Positions 6,070-12,283 of a DNA stretch of 14,006 nucleotides are shown in pieces. Position numbers and translations under genes: made by a program. The notes under the pieces were generated by a model that was not told the origin of the DNA, did not search any database, and was given only the letters and a program-made list of their open reading frames with translations. Positions within the stretch are counted from its first letter, which is position 1, and every line of letters begins with the position of its first letter. Source of the stretch: Anaerolineaceae bacterium (GTDB lineage: Bacteria > Chloroflexota > Anaerolineae > Anaerolineales > Anaerolineaceae); NCBI GenBank assembly GCA_003524305.1, contig DQHW01000024.1:210124-224129 (forward strand). The letters are read 5' to 3'.

Positions 6070-7326
6070 TTAGTTATTAACTTGTGTTTTTGGCATCCAA
6101 AATAACATCATTAATGCGGCAATCAAGGCCAATGTACCCCCAAAAATAAAAGGGGCCGATGGGCCAAATCCACCCCAACTACCGACACCCTGCCATAGGA
6201 TGCCCGCGATCAGCGAAGATGGAAATGCAAGCAATCCGATCACAGCATGATAAGTGCCATAGGCAGTCCCTCGCATATTTTCGGGAACAAGATCCGCAAC
6301 CATGGCATTGGCAGTGCCGAACGCCAGCCCATAATAGACGCCGTAAATAATATAAAGCACCCACACGTGCCAGGCGGATTGCGCCAGGGCAAAGCCAAAA
6401 TAAATGACTGCATAAACCAACCAGCCGCCAATGATCAAGCGCCTGCGGCCGATGCGGTCTGACCATGACCCTGCAGGTGTGGCAATCAGCGCGATCACCA
6501 GGTTGTAGGCAGCCAGCATGATCAAGATACCCACCACAGAAATGCCCAAATTTTGAGCCCGCAGCACAAGGAATCCATCAGATGAATTGCCCAGGGTAAA
6601 GATGCTGACAATGATCAAAAATATTGTGAAGGGTTTGCCCATATTGCGGAAAGAGAACTTCGGCGCTTCACGCACTCCCGCTACTTTTACTTCCCTGGTA
6701 CCCAACGCCAGCGTGAGCACCGCCAAGACTGCGGGGATGAGACTGATTAACACCAATGTCTGAAAGGTGGAGCGGGTTAAATCAAGCGTGTTCTTCTGTG
6801 CCAACCATACCACGAGGGCAGCGATCAGTAATCCAAGGTTGGCGCCGGCTTTATCCATGGCACGGTTGAACCCAAAGGCCAATCCGCGCAGGGCTACGGG
6901 AGTAGAATCCGCGACCAATGCATCACGCGGTGCAGTGCGGATGCCCTTGCCCACCCGGTCTGCCCAACGCACACCCGCCACCAATCCCCAGGTGTTGGCC
7001 AAAAAAAAGAAGGGTTTCGAGAGGGCAGAAAATGCATATCCGAGCACAGCCAGCCATTTGCGTCCGTGTAATTTATCAGACAACCAACCTGAAAACATCT
7101 TCAAAATGCTGGCGGTGGCTTCTGCGATGCCCTCGATCAAGCCAATTACACTGGTTTGGACACCCAGCACATTCGCCAGAAAAAGCGGCAAGATGTTCAG
7201 CACCATGTCGCTTGAAATATCCATGAAAAAGCTGGTAAAACCGACTGCCCAAACATTGCGGGGTAATTGTTTGATACCCGGACGAAGTTTCTTTTCGATA
7301 TTTTGGTCCAAAGTTGGTTCTCCCAT
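6070..7326 (-). CDS. Major facilitator superfamily transporter
   Basis: A 418-aa integral inner-membrane protein with about 12 hydrophobic segments, the standard MFS size. MFS motif A appears between the second and third segments (GWLSDKLHGRK, residues 80-90) and again in the second half (GSWSDRIGRRR, 286-296), the sign of the internal duplication. A conserved stretch RVGKGIRTAPRDAL (about 125-138) is typical of a widespread bacterial MFS subgroup without a firm substrate. AAAGG stands 8 nt before ATG 7326. The ChrB-domain gene ends only 31 nt upstream, so the two are one operon. Substrate cannot be read from the sequence; the partner hints at an oxyanion or drug, but this is inference. A terminator at 6000-6039 ends the unit. 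Confidence 0.88.
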   Translation of the reverse strand: MGEPTLDQNIEKKLRPGIKQLPRNVWAVGFTSFFMDISSDMVLNILPLFLANVLGVQTSVIGLIEGIAEATASILKMFSGWLSDKLHGRKWLAVLGYAFSALSKPFFFLANTWGLVAGVRWADRVGKGIRTAPRDALVADSTPVALRGLAFGFNRAMDKAGANLGLLIAALVVWLAQKNTLDLTRSTFQTLVLISLIPAVLAVLTLALGTREVKVAGVREAPKFSFRNMGKPFTIFLIIVSIFTLGNSSDGFLVLRAQNLGISVVGILIMLAAYNLVIALIATPAGSWSDRIGRRRLIIGGWLVYAVIYFGFALAQSAWHVWVLYIIYGVYYGLAFGTANAMVADLVPENMRGTAYGTYHAVIGLLAFPSSLIAGILWQGVGSWGGFGPSAPFIFGGTLALIAALMMLFWMPKTQVNN

Positions 7327-7357
7327 GATGAGTACCTTTCAACAATAAAATGTGGCG

Positions 7358-7960
7358 CTAACTGGATTTTCCGCCAAACGGATGGTCAGCCAGGTTACCG
7401 GGATCAAAACGCATTTTGCTGGTATGGTCCTGGTCTTCATGCGAAAAGGTTACTGCTTCAAAGGCTTGAAAAGCCTCGCGGCATTTTTCGAGCCATTCTG
7501 CGGTGGATTGCTGTTGCTCACCAGGCATAAAATCCCGTTTTTTAATCTTTTCAAACCAGACCTCCAGTTTGTTGAGATCCTGTTCATTTTCCTCGCACTC
7601 AGCAAAGCTGAAGTTCTGGCGGGCGGTTTCTTTCTCAAGCTCAGCCAGAAAATCTTCGCATTGTTCCTTTAACTCCGCGTAATCCTCAGCTCGATCCTGG
7701 ATGAAGTGCTTGATGATTCCTTCTTCGGTTTCTGCATCAAGGGTGTTGGATAGAAAGGTGTTGCTTGTGCCGCCTTGAATTAAGACGTACTCTTTCATTT
7801 CCTGAATGAAACTGACCGCCGAATCGGAGTACGGCAATACCCACACCCCGTTGTCGAGTCCAATTGATCCGATGGAACGCATTCGCCGCCAGATCGCCAC
7901 CCTTGGGCTGGAAGGAGTGGCGGGTAACTGTGGACAGAATAAAAGCCATTTATAATCCAA
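7358..7960 (-). CDS. ChrB N-terminal-domain protein (TTG start)
   Basis: A 200-aa cytoplasmic protein. Residues 3-45 (KWLLFCPQLP, then RVAIWRRMRSIGSIGLDNGVWVLP) match the N-terminal domain of the chromate-resistance regulator ChrB. The rest is charged and probably helical. The C-terminal Fe/Mn-dismutase-like domain of full ChrB is absent, so it is a short, single-domain form. Start: the frame opens with TTG at 7960-7958, preceded by AAAGGAG at 6 nt; no in-frame ATG is nearby. A promoter lies at 7988-8016 with TGTAACA boxes on both sides, which would fit autoregulation. The MFS gene follows after 31 nt; no chrA chromate transporter is present. A chromate role is not established; it could be a regulator or sensor for whatever the transporter moves. 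Confidence 0.75.
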   Translation of the reverse strand: MDYKWLLFCPQLPATPSSPRVAIWRRMRSIGSIGLDNGVWVLPYSDSAVSFIQEMKEYVLIQGGTSNTFLSNTLDAETEEGIIKHFIQDRAEDYAELKEQCEDFLAELEKETARQNFSFAECEENEQDLNKLEVWFEKIKKRDFMPGEQQQSTAEWLEKCREAFQAFEAVTFSHEDQDHTSKMRFDPGNLADHPFGGKSS

Positions 7961-7987
7961 ACCTTACTCCTTTGAAACACTTGTTAC

Positions 7988-8016
7988 ATTCTAATGATAA
8001 ATGGAGAAAAATGCAA
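7988..8016 (-). promoter_or_regulatory. Promoter of the ChrB-like/MFS operon
   Basis: On the minus strand TTGCAT (8016-8011), a 17-bp spacer and TAGAAT (7993-7988), with the start expected near 7981, about 20 nt before the TTG codon. Identical 7-mers TGTTACA (minus strand TGTAACA) lie at 7982-7988, touching the -10, and at 8021-8027, just upstream of the -35, 39 bp apart. Confidence 0.65.
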
Positions 8017-8041
8017 TAGGTGTTACAAAACCGACAATCTC

Positions 8042-8077
8042 ATGACTGCCGTACAGATTACACGGATAATGTACGGC
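8042..8077 (+). promoter_or_regulatory. Promoter and operator of the toxin-antitoxin pair
   Basis: ATGACT (8042-8047), a 17-bp spacer and GATAAT (8065-8070). A perfect 7-bp inverted repeat, GCCGTAC (8048-8054) and GTACGGC (8071-8077), flanks the -10: the left arm directly follows the -35 and the right arm covers the expected start. This placement fits autorepression by the ribbon-helix-helix antitoxin. Confidence 0.6.
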
Positions 8078-8089
8078 TTGAGGTGAATT

Positions 8090-8326
8090 GTGCAAAAAAC
8101 AAAATTAACTGTGAGGGTTGACCAAGATTTACTAAACAATTTGAAACAATACGCTGTCTCGAACCATACTTCCTTGACTGATTTAATCGACGCTTATTTA
8201 CGCCATATTCCTGATCAAAATCCCGAAAAACACACTGCAATTGTCAGTAAATTAAGCGGCATCTTGTCTCAAGATGTAACAATTGAAGATTACAAGAAAC
8301 ATCTTGAAGAAAAATATGCCCGCTAA
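8090..8326 (+). CDS. Ribbon-helix-helix antitoxin
   Basis: A 78-aa protein starting with GTG at 8090, with GAGGTG just upstream (8080-8085). Residues 4-10 (TKLTVRV) form the DNA-binding beta strand and about 11-38 the two helices of a ribbon-helix-helix domain. The tail (about 45-78, ending EDYKKHLEEKYAR) would wrap the toxin. It overlaps the PIN gene by 11 nt, the normal antitoxin-first order. The antitoxin should bind and silence the PIN ribonuclease and, as a complex, bind the inverted repeat at 8048-8077. The pair is an independent module inserted between the ChrB-like operon and the TCA genes. Confidence 0.8.
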   Translation: MQKTKLTVRVDQDLLNNLKQYAVSNHTSLTDLIDAYLRHIPDQNPEKHTAIVSKLSGILSQDVTIEDYKKHLEEKYAR

Positions 8327-8744
8327 TCCTGTTATCCTTGTAGACCTCAATGTCTTGCTAGATGTGTTTTACAAGCGAGAGCCGTTCTATGAGCATTCAG
8401 CGCGCGTTTTGGGCTTAATTGAGTCTGGCCTGGTAATTGGTTTTGTCGCCTCCCATAGGCTTCCCACTCTTTTTTATATTCTAAAGAAAGATCAAGCAAT
8501 AAAGAGTGCCAAGACTGTTGTCACCAACCTTCTTCAAATTCTCAAAGTAGCTCCAGTTGATCAAGCTACTATCGAACAAGCTTTAATATTGGATTACAAA
8601 GATTTTGAGGATGCCGTACAAATGAGTTCTGCCTTGCAATGCAAGGCAGATTATTTAATCACACGTAATACCAAAGATTTTCTACCCTCTCCCATACACG
8701 TCATGCAACCGGTCGAATTCCTGGCGATCTTTAATTCCAATTAA
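8316..8744 (+). CDS. PIN-domain ribonuclease toxin
   Basis: A 142-aa PIN-fold protein, a predicted Mg-dependent RNA endonuclease. ATG 8316 is chosen: the protein then begins MPANPVILVDLNVLLDVF at the first PIN strand. An upstream TTG at 8283 would add eleven residues overlapping the antitoxin and has no support. Acidic positions seen are Asp10 (in VDLNVLLD), Asp16, Glu98/Asp99 (in DFEDA) and Asp112 with the TRNTKDF motif (116-122), the usual PIN metal-site pattern. The ordinary VDTN motif reads VDLN here, Leu in place of Thr. The start codon overlaps the antitoxin stop, so translation is coupled. RNA target is unknown. Confidence 0.8.
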   Translation: MPANPVILVDLNVLLDVFYKREPFYEHSARVLGLIESGLVIGFVASHRLPTLFYILKKDQAIKSAKTVVTNLLQILKVAPVDQATIEQALILDYKDFEDAVQMSSALQCKADYLITRNTKDFLPSPIHVMQPVEFLAIFNSN

Positions 8745-8794
8745 TTATTGATTCCACGCAGCACACAACTGTCGCCAGATTTCCAAAACATTGC

Positions 8795-10099
8795 TTATTC
8801 CCCTTCGATCATCTTCTCCAATATATCAGTGGTCAAAGATTTCGGTCTTTCGATGGGTTTGCCCAAAGCGCGCGACCAGGTTACATGTGTTGTAATGCCC
8901 AAAATACGGCTGAATCCAAACAGCACGGTATAAAAATCCATTTCATTCAAACCAAAATAATGCTGCAAAGTACCGTTGATCGCATCCACATTCGGCCATG
9001 GGTTCTTGACCTTCTCGTTTTCTTTCAGAATGCCTGGCAGAATCTGGTAGACTTTTTCGACCAATTGGAACACAGGGTCATCCGGCAAATACTTCAAGGC
9101 AAATTCGCGCTGCGCCAAGAAACGTGGATCGGTGACACGCAGCACGGCGTGCCCGTAACCGGGGATCAACCTTCCGCTGGAGATAAATTCGTGAAGATAA
9201 ATGCTTAATTGTTCGTCATCAGGCAGCTTACCCTTGAAATGGCTCAACACGTCCAGCAGCCAGCGCAGACATTCCTGGTTGGCCAGCCCATGCAGCGGAC
9301 CGGCGAGGCCGTTCATGCCCGATGCGCAAGAAAGATAGATATCAGAAAGCGCTGACCCCACCAGGTGGCTGGCATGCGTACTGACATTGGCGCCTTCGTG
9401 ATCGGAGTGCAGCACCACGAACAGGCGCATCAGATCCATATAAGCAGGGTCATGTTTGCCTATCATCCAGGCAAAATTGGCGCTCCAATCCAGCTTGGGG
9501 TTCGGCTGCACAAAAATGCCGTTGCGGTATTTGAGATTGTAGATATTGGCAATGATCGTTGGCAGCTTGGCGGTCAGGTTCAGGCTGTCTTCGAGGTAAT
9601 AACCCCAATAATCCTCTTTATCAATGCCATAATAGAAACGCCTTGCAAAAACGGACTCGCTCTGCAGCGCCAGAATGGCTTGTGAGAAAAGCGTCATGGG
9701 ATGTGTGTACGCGGGCATGGGTGCCAGGGATTTAAACACGTGATCAGGCACATTACTGCGCACCTTCCACTCGATCTCAACCTGGTCAGCTTCTTGCTTG
9801 GTGGGCATCTCACCTGTCATCAACAGGTAGTAAAGACCACCCGCCAACGGGAACTCGGCACCATCTGCTTTGGGAAGGTTCTCGAGAACTTCGGGGATGG
9901 TGAATCCGCGCAAACGCAACCCTTCTTGTTGATTGACATGTGAAATATCGGTAACGCCAATGGGAACACCGCGGATTCCTCCGTAAAGCTGTTCAACCGT
10001 TACTTCGGCAACATTGAAACTTCCGTGTTCCTTGACCAGTTTTTTCATCCTGGCACGTTCTGCAGTTAATTTTGAGATAATGCGGTGTTCAATATTCAT
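8795..10099 (-). CDS. gltA: Citrate synthase, mitochondrial (eukaryote-like) type
   Basis: Condenses acetyl-CoA and oxaloacetate to citrate, the first TCA step, in the cytoplasm. The 434-aa protein resembles the mitochondrial enzymes rather than E. coli GltA: stretches such as HSDHEGANVSTHASHLVGSA, GLAGPLHGLANQE, GYGHAVLR and KNPWPNVDA are shared with pig heart citrate synthase. The catalytic residues are His270, His317 and Asp372, corresponding to pig His274, His320 and Asp375. Bacterial enzymes of this type are known, for example in Geobacter. CAGGA is 8 nt before ATG 10099. The IclR gene stops 19 nt upstream, so the two form one operon. The first about 30 residues are basic and could be an extended N-terminal helix; no targeting function is implied. 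Confidence 0.95.
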   Translation of the reverse strand: MNIEHRIISKLTAERARMKKLVKEHGSFNVAEVTVEQLYGGIRGVPIGVTDISHVNQQEGLRLRGFTIPEVLENLPKADGAEFPLAGGLYYLLMTGEMPTKQEADQVEIEWKVRSNVPDHVFKSLAPMPAYTHPMTLFSQAILALQSESVFARRFYYGIDKEDYWGYYLEDSLNLTAKLPTIIANIYNLKYRNGIFVQPNPKLDWSANFAWMIGKHDPAYMDLMRLFVVLHSDHEGANVSTHASHLVGSALSDIYLSCASGMNGLAGPLHGLANQECLRWLLDVLSHFKGKLPDDEQLSIYLHEFISSGRLIPGYGHAVLRVTDPRFLAQREFALKYLPDDPVFQLVEKVYQILPGILKENEKVKNPWPNVDAINGTLQHYFGLNEMDFYTVLFGFSRILGITTHVTWSRALGKPIERPKSLTTDILEKMIEGE

Positions 10100-10118
10100 G
10101 ACTTTTTCCTGTGTTGCA

Positions 10119-10913
10119 TTAATGAGGACGCGAGGTGTAACCCAAAAGACGTGAAATATCCATTGCGGCTATTACCGCATCACGCCCATAACGTTCGATG
10201 ACTTCCTGACTGAAACGCTGCGTCGGACCTGAAATGGTCAGCGCCCCGGTTACTTGCCGATCCGGGCCATAGATGGGTGCAGCCACCCCTGAGGCATCCT
10301 GAATCCATTCGCCGTGACTGAATGCATAACCTTGTTGTTTGATTTTAACCAATTCACTGCGAAGCACTTTGAGATCCGTGATGGTGTGACGGGTGAAGGG
10401 CTGCAAAGGCACAGTCTCCATGATATGTTCTTGCTGCTCTTCACTTAGAAAGGCTAAAATCACTTTTCCGGCAGAACCTGCATAAAGAGGAAGGCGGAGC
10501 CCCAGGCGAGCCACAATACGCACACTCTGTGGAGATTCGAGACGTTCGACGCAAACGCGGTCAGTGCCGTCCAAAACGTAGAGACTGATCGTCTCGCGAG
10601 ATAGCTGCTGCAGTTCATTCATGATGGGCATTGCCACTGCACGGATATCCAGGGTTGCAAGGTAGACACCGCTCCAATTAAGGATGCGAATGCCGACACT
10701 GTAGGTTTTGGTTTCCATGTTTTGCTGCAAGACGCCGCGCTCCTTCATTTCTTGAAGCAGCCTGCCAGTGGTGCTGGTGGAAAGGCCGGTCATTCTGGCC
10801 AACTCGCGCACACCCAGATCGGTGCGCTCCTGGGTGAAACAATCCAGAATCTCGCACACGTGCGCCAGCACACCTTTTTTGGATTCGTTCAAATTGCCCA
10901 TTTTGTGTCCCAT
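10119..10913 (-). CDS. IclR-family transcriptional regulator
   Basis: A 264-aa regulator. A winged helix-turn-helix is at about 14-75 (VRELARMTGLSTSTTGRLLQEM marks the recognition region) and the IclR effector-binding domain at about 85-260, with the typical LRLPLYAGSAGKVILAFL and GVAAPIYGPDRQVTGALTISGP segments. ATG 10913 has no clear ribosome site; a second ATG at 10901 has only GGGA before it, so the start is unsure by four residues. It is the first gene of an operon with citrate synthase and diverges from isocitrate dehydrogenase, across 85 bp holding both promoters. Control of both TCA arms and of itself is the likely job. The ligand is unknown; other IclR proteins bind small carboxylates. 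Confidence 0.9.
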   Translation of the reverse strand: MGHKMGNLNESKKGVLAHVCEILDCFTQERTDLGVRELARMTGLSTSTTGRLLQEMKERGVLQQNMETKTYSVGIRILNWSGVYLATLDIRAVAMPIMNELQQLSRETISLYVLDGTDRVCVERLESPQSVRIVARLGLRLPLYAGSAGKVILAFLSEEQQEHIMETVPLQPFTRHTITDLKVLRSELVKIKQQGYAFSHGEWIQDASGVAAPIYGPDRQVTGALTISGPTQRFSQEVIERYGRDAVIAAMDISRLLGYTSRPH

Positions 10914-10918
10914 ATAAT

Positions 10919-10948
10919 AAGACAGCGTCCCATTATTTATTGTATAAT
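10919..10948 (+). promoter_or_regulatory. Promoter of isocitrate dehydrogenase/aconitase
   Basis: AAGACA (10919-10924), an 18-bp spacer and a perfect TATAAT (10943-10948). The start is expected near 10955, giving a 44-nt leader. The -10 directly abuts the -10 of the opposite IclR promoter (10949-10954). Confidence 0.5.
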
Positions 10949-10977
10949 AGTGTACATAATTTGATTGCGTTTGTCAA
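10949..10977 (-). promoter_or_regulatory. Promoter of the IclR/citrate synthase operon
   Basis: On the minus strand TTGACA (10977-10972), a 17-bp spacer and TACACT (10954-10949). A short inverted repeat, TGTA (10941-10944) with TACA (10953-10956), spans the junction of the two promoters and is a candidate IclR site. Confidence 0.5.
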
Positions 10978-10998
10978 TTACCCATTTGGAGAATTTTT

Positions 10999-12282
10999 AT
11001 GTTTCAAACCATAGATGCACAAACTATCACGATTCAAAACGGAAAAATTATTGTTCCTGACCATCCGATCATCCCCTTTTTGGAAGGCGACGGGGTCGGC
11101 CCGGAAGTCATGCGTTCTGCGCAGCAGGTCGTGGATGCTGCTGTTGCCAAAGCTTATAACGGTAATCGTTCGATTGAATGGAAAGAAGTGCTGGCCGGAC
11201 AAAAAGCAGAAAAACAGATTGGCAGCACCCTGCCTGAAGAGACACTCAATACCTTCAAAACCTGCCATGTTGGGCTCAAGGGTCCGTTGAATACCCCGGT
11301 TGGAGAAGGCGCAAGATCACTCAATGTAGCCATGCGCAGAGAGCTTGATCTTTATGCCAACTTCCGCCCGGTTAAATATTATGCCCCGGCACCATCCCCT
11401 TTGATTCACCCGGAGAGAGTAAATGCGGTACTTTTTCGTGAGAACACCGAAGATGCGTATGCCGGCATCGAATTTGCCGCCGGTTCTGAAGGTGCAAAGG
11501 GTTTACTAGACTATTTCAAGATTCAATCTCCTGAAAATTACGCCCGCATTCGTTTCCCTGAAACTTCTGCATTGGGGCTCAAACCCATTTCGATAGACGG
11601 TTCGCAAAGGATCGTGCGCAGTGCAATTAAGTATGCTCTGCAAAACAATCGCAAGTCCGTCACCATCCTTCATAAAGGCAACATCATGAAGTTCACCGAA
11701 GGCGGATTCATGAAGTGGGGTTACGACGTGGCTGAGAAGGAATTTGCCGCTGTAACATACAGCATGCGTCTGAATAAACGCCTCGCCGCGGAGCAAGGCG
11801 AAGAAGCCGCAAAAAATGCTTTGAAAGAAGCCAAAGAGTCAGGCAAATTGATCATCAAAGACATGATCGTAGATGCTGCCTTTGAGCGCTCGATTGCCCA
11901 CCCCGAAGACATGGATGTTCTGGTGACCACCAACCTGAACGGCGACTACCTCTCGGACGCACTGGCTGCACTGGTCGGCGGACTTGGAATCGCCCCTGGC
12001 GCCAACATTAATTATCTAACCGGAGATGCGATCTTTGAGGCCGTGCACGGCACTGCACCTGACATCGCAGGCAAAGACCTGGCGAACCCGTGCTCGTTGA
12101 TCTTGTCTTCGGTGCTGATGCTGCGCTACATGGGTTGGACGGAAGCCGCAGATCTTGTCGAAAACGCTTTAAGCCAGACCATTGCAGGCCGTAATGTCAC
12201 CGCCGATTTTGCCTGCCAGATGGAAAATGCCGTTAGCTGCAAAACCGGTCAATTCACAGCCTTGCTGCTTCAAAGGATTTAA
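10999..12282 (+). CDS. icd: Isocitrate dehydrogenase, predicted NAD-preferring
   Basis: Oxidatively decarboxylates isocitrate to 2-oxoglutarate. The 427-aa protein is colinear with E. coli Icd. Isocitrate-site residues are kept: Ser107, Asn109, Arg113, Arg123, Arg147, Tyr154 and Lys226; metal acids are Asp292, Asp316 and Asp320. The cofactor site differs. The E. coli Lys344-Tyr345 pair that grips the NADP phosphate is Asp355-Ile356 (HGTAPDIAG), Val351 is Ala362, and Tyr391/Arg395 are Ala402/Cys406. Asp-Ile-Ala is the pattern of NAD-dependent enzymes, so NAD is predicted. Ser107 matches the Ser113 phosphorylated by AceK in E. coli; no aceK is seen here. A charged insertion (about 262-280) is lengthened relative to E. 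coli. GGAG precedes ATG 10999 by 7 nt. Aconitase follows after 1 nt. Confidence 0.93.
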   Translation: MFQTIDAQTITIQNGKIIVPDHPIIPFLEGDGVGPEVMRSAQQVVDAAVAKAYNGNRSIEWKEVLAGQKAEKQIGSTLPEETLNTFKTCHVGLKGPLNTPVGEGARSLNVAMRRELDLYANFRPVKYYAPAPSPLIHPERVNAVLFRENTEDAYAGIEFAAGSEGAKGLLDYFKIQSPENYARIRFPETSALGLKPISIDGSQRIVRSAIKYALQNNRKSVTILHKGNIMKFTEGGFMKWGYDVAEKEFAAVTYSMRLNKRLAAEQGEEAAKNALKEAKESGKLIIKDMIVDAAFERSIAHPEDMDVLVTTNLNGDYLSDALAALVGGLGIAPGANINYLTGDAIFEAVHGTAPDIAGKDLANPCSLILSSVLMLRYMGWTEAADLVENALSQTIAGRNVTADFACQMENAVSCKTGQFTALLLQRI

Positions 12283-12283
12283 C

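Noticed and set aside
6767..7348. 193-codon plus-strand frame opposite the MFS gene
   Set aside because: The minus strand encodes clear MFS motifs with a ribosome site; the antisense frame has no motif and follows from base composition.
7358..7960. Calling the ChrB-like protein a chromate resistance factor
   Set aside because: Only the N-terminal domain matches and no ChrA transporter is present, so the substrate is left open.
8283..8315. Longer PIN toxin from TTG 8283
   Set aside because: Extra residues lie deep in the antitoxin gene without a ribosome site, and the PIN fold begins right after ATG 8316.
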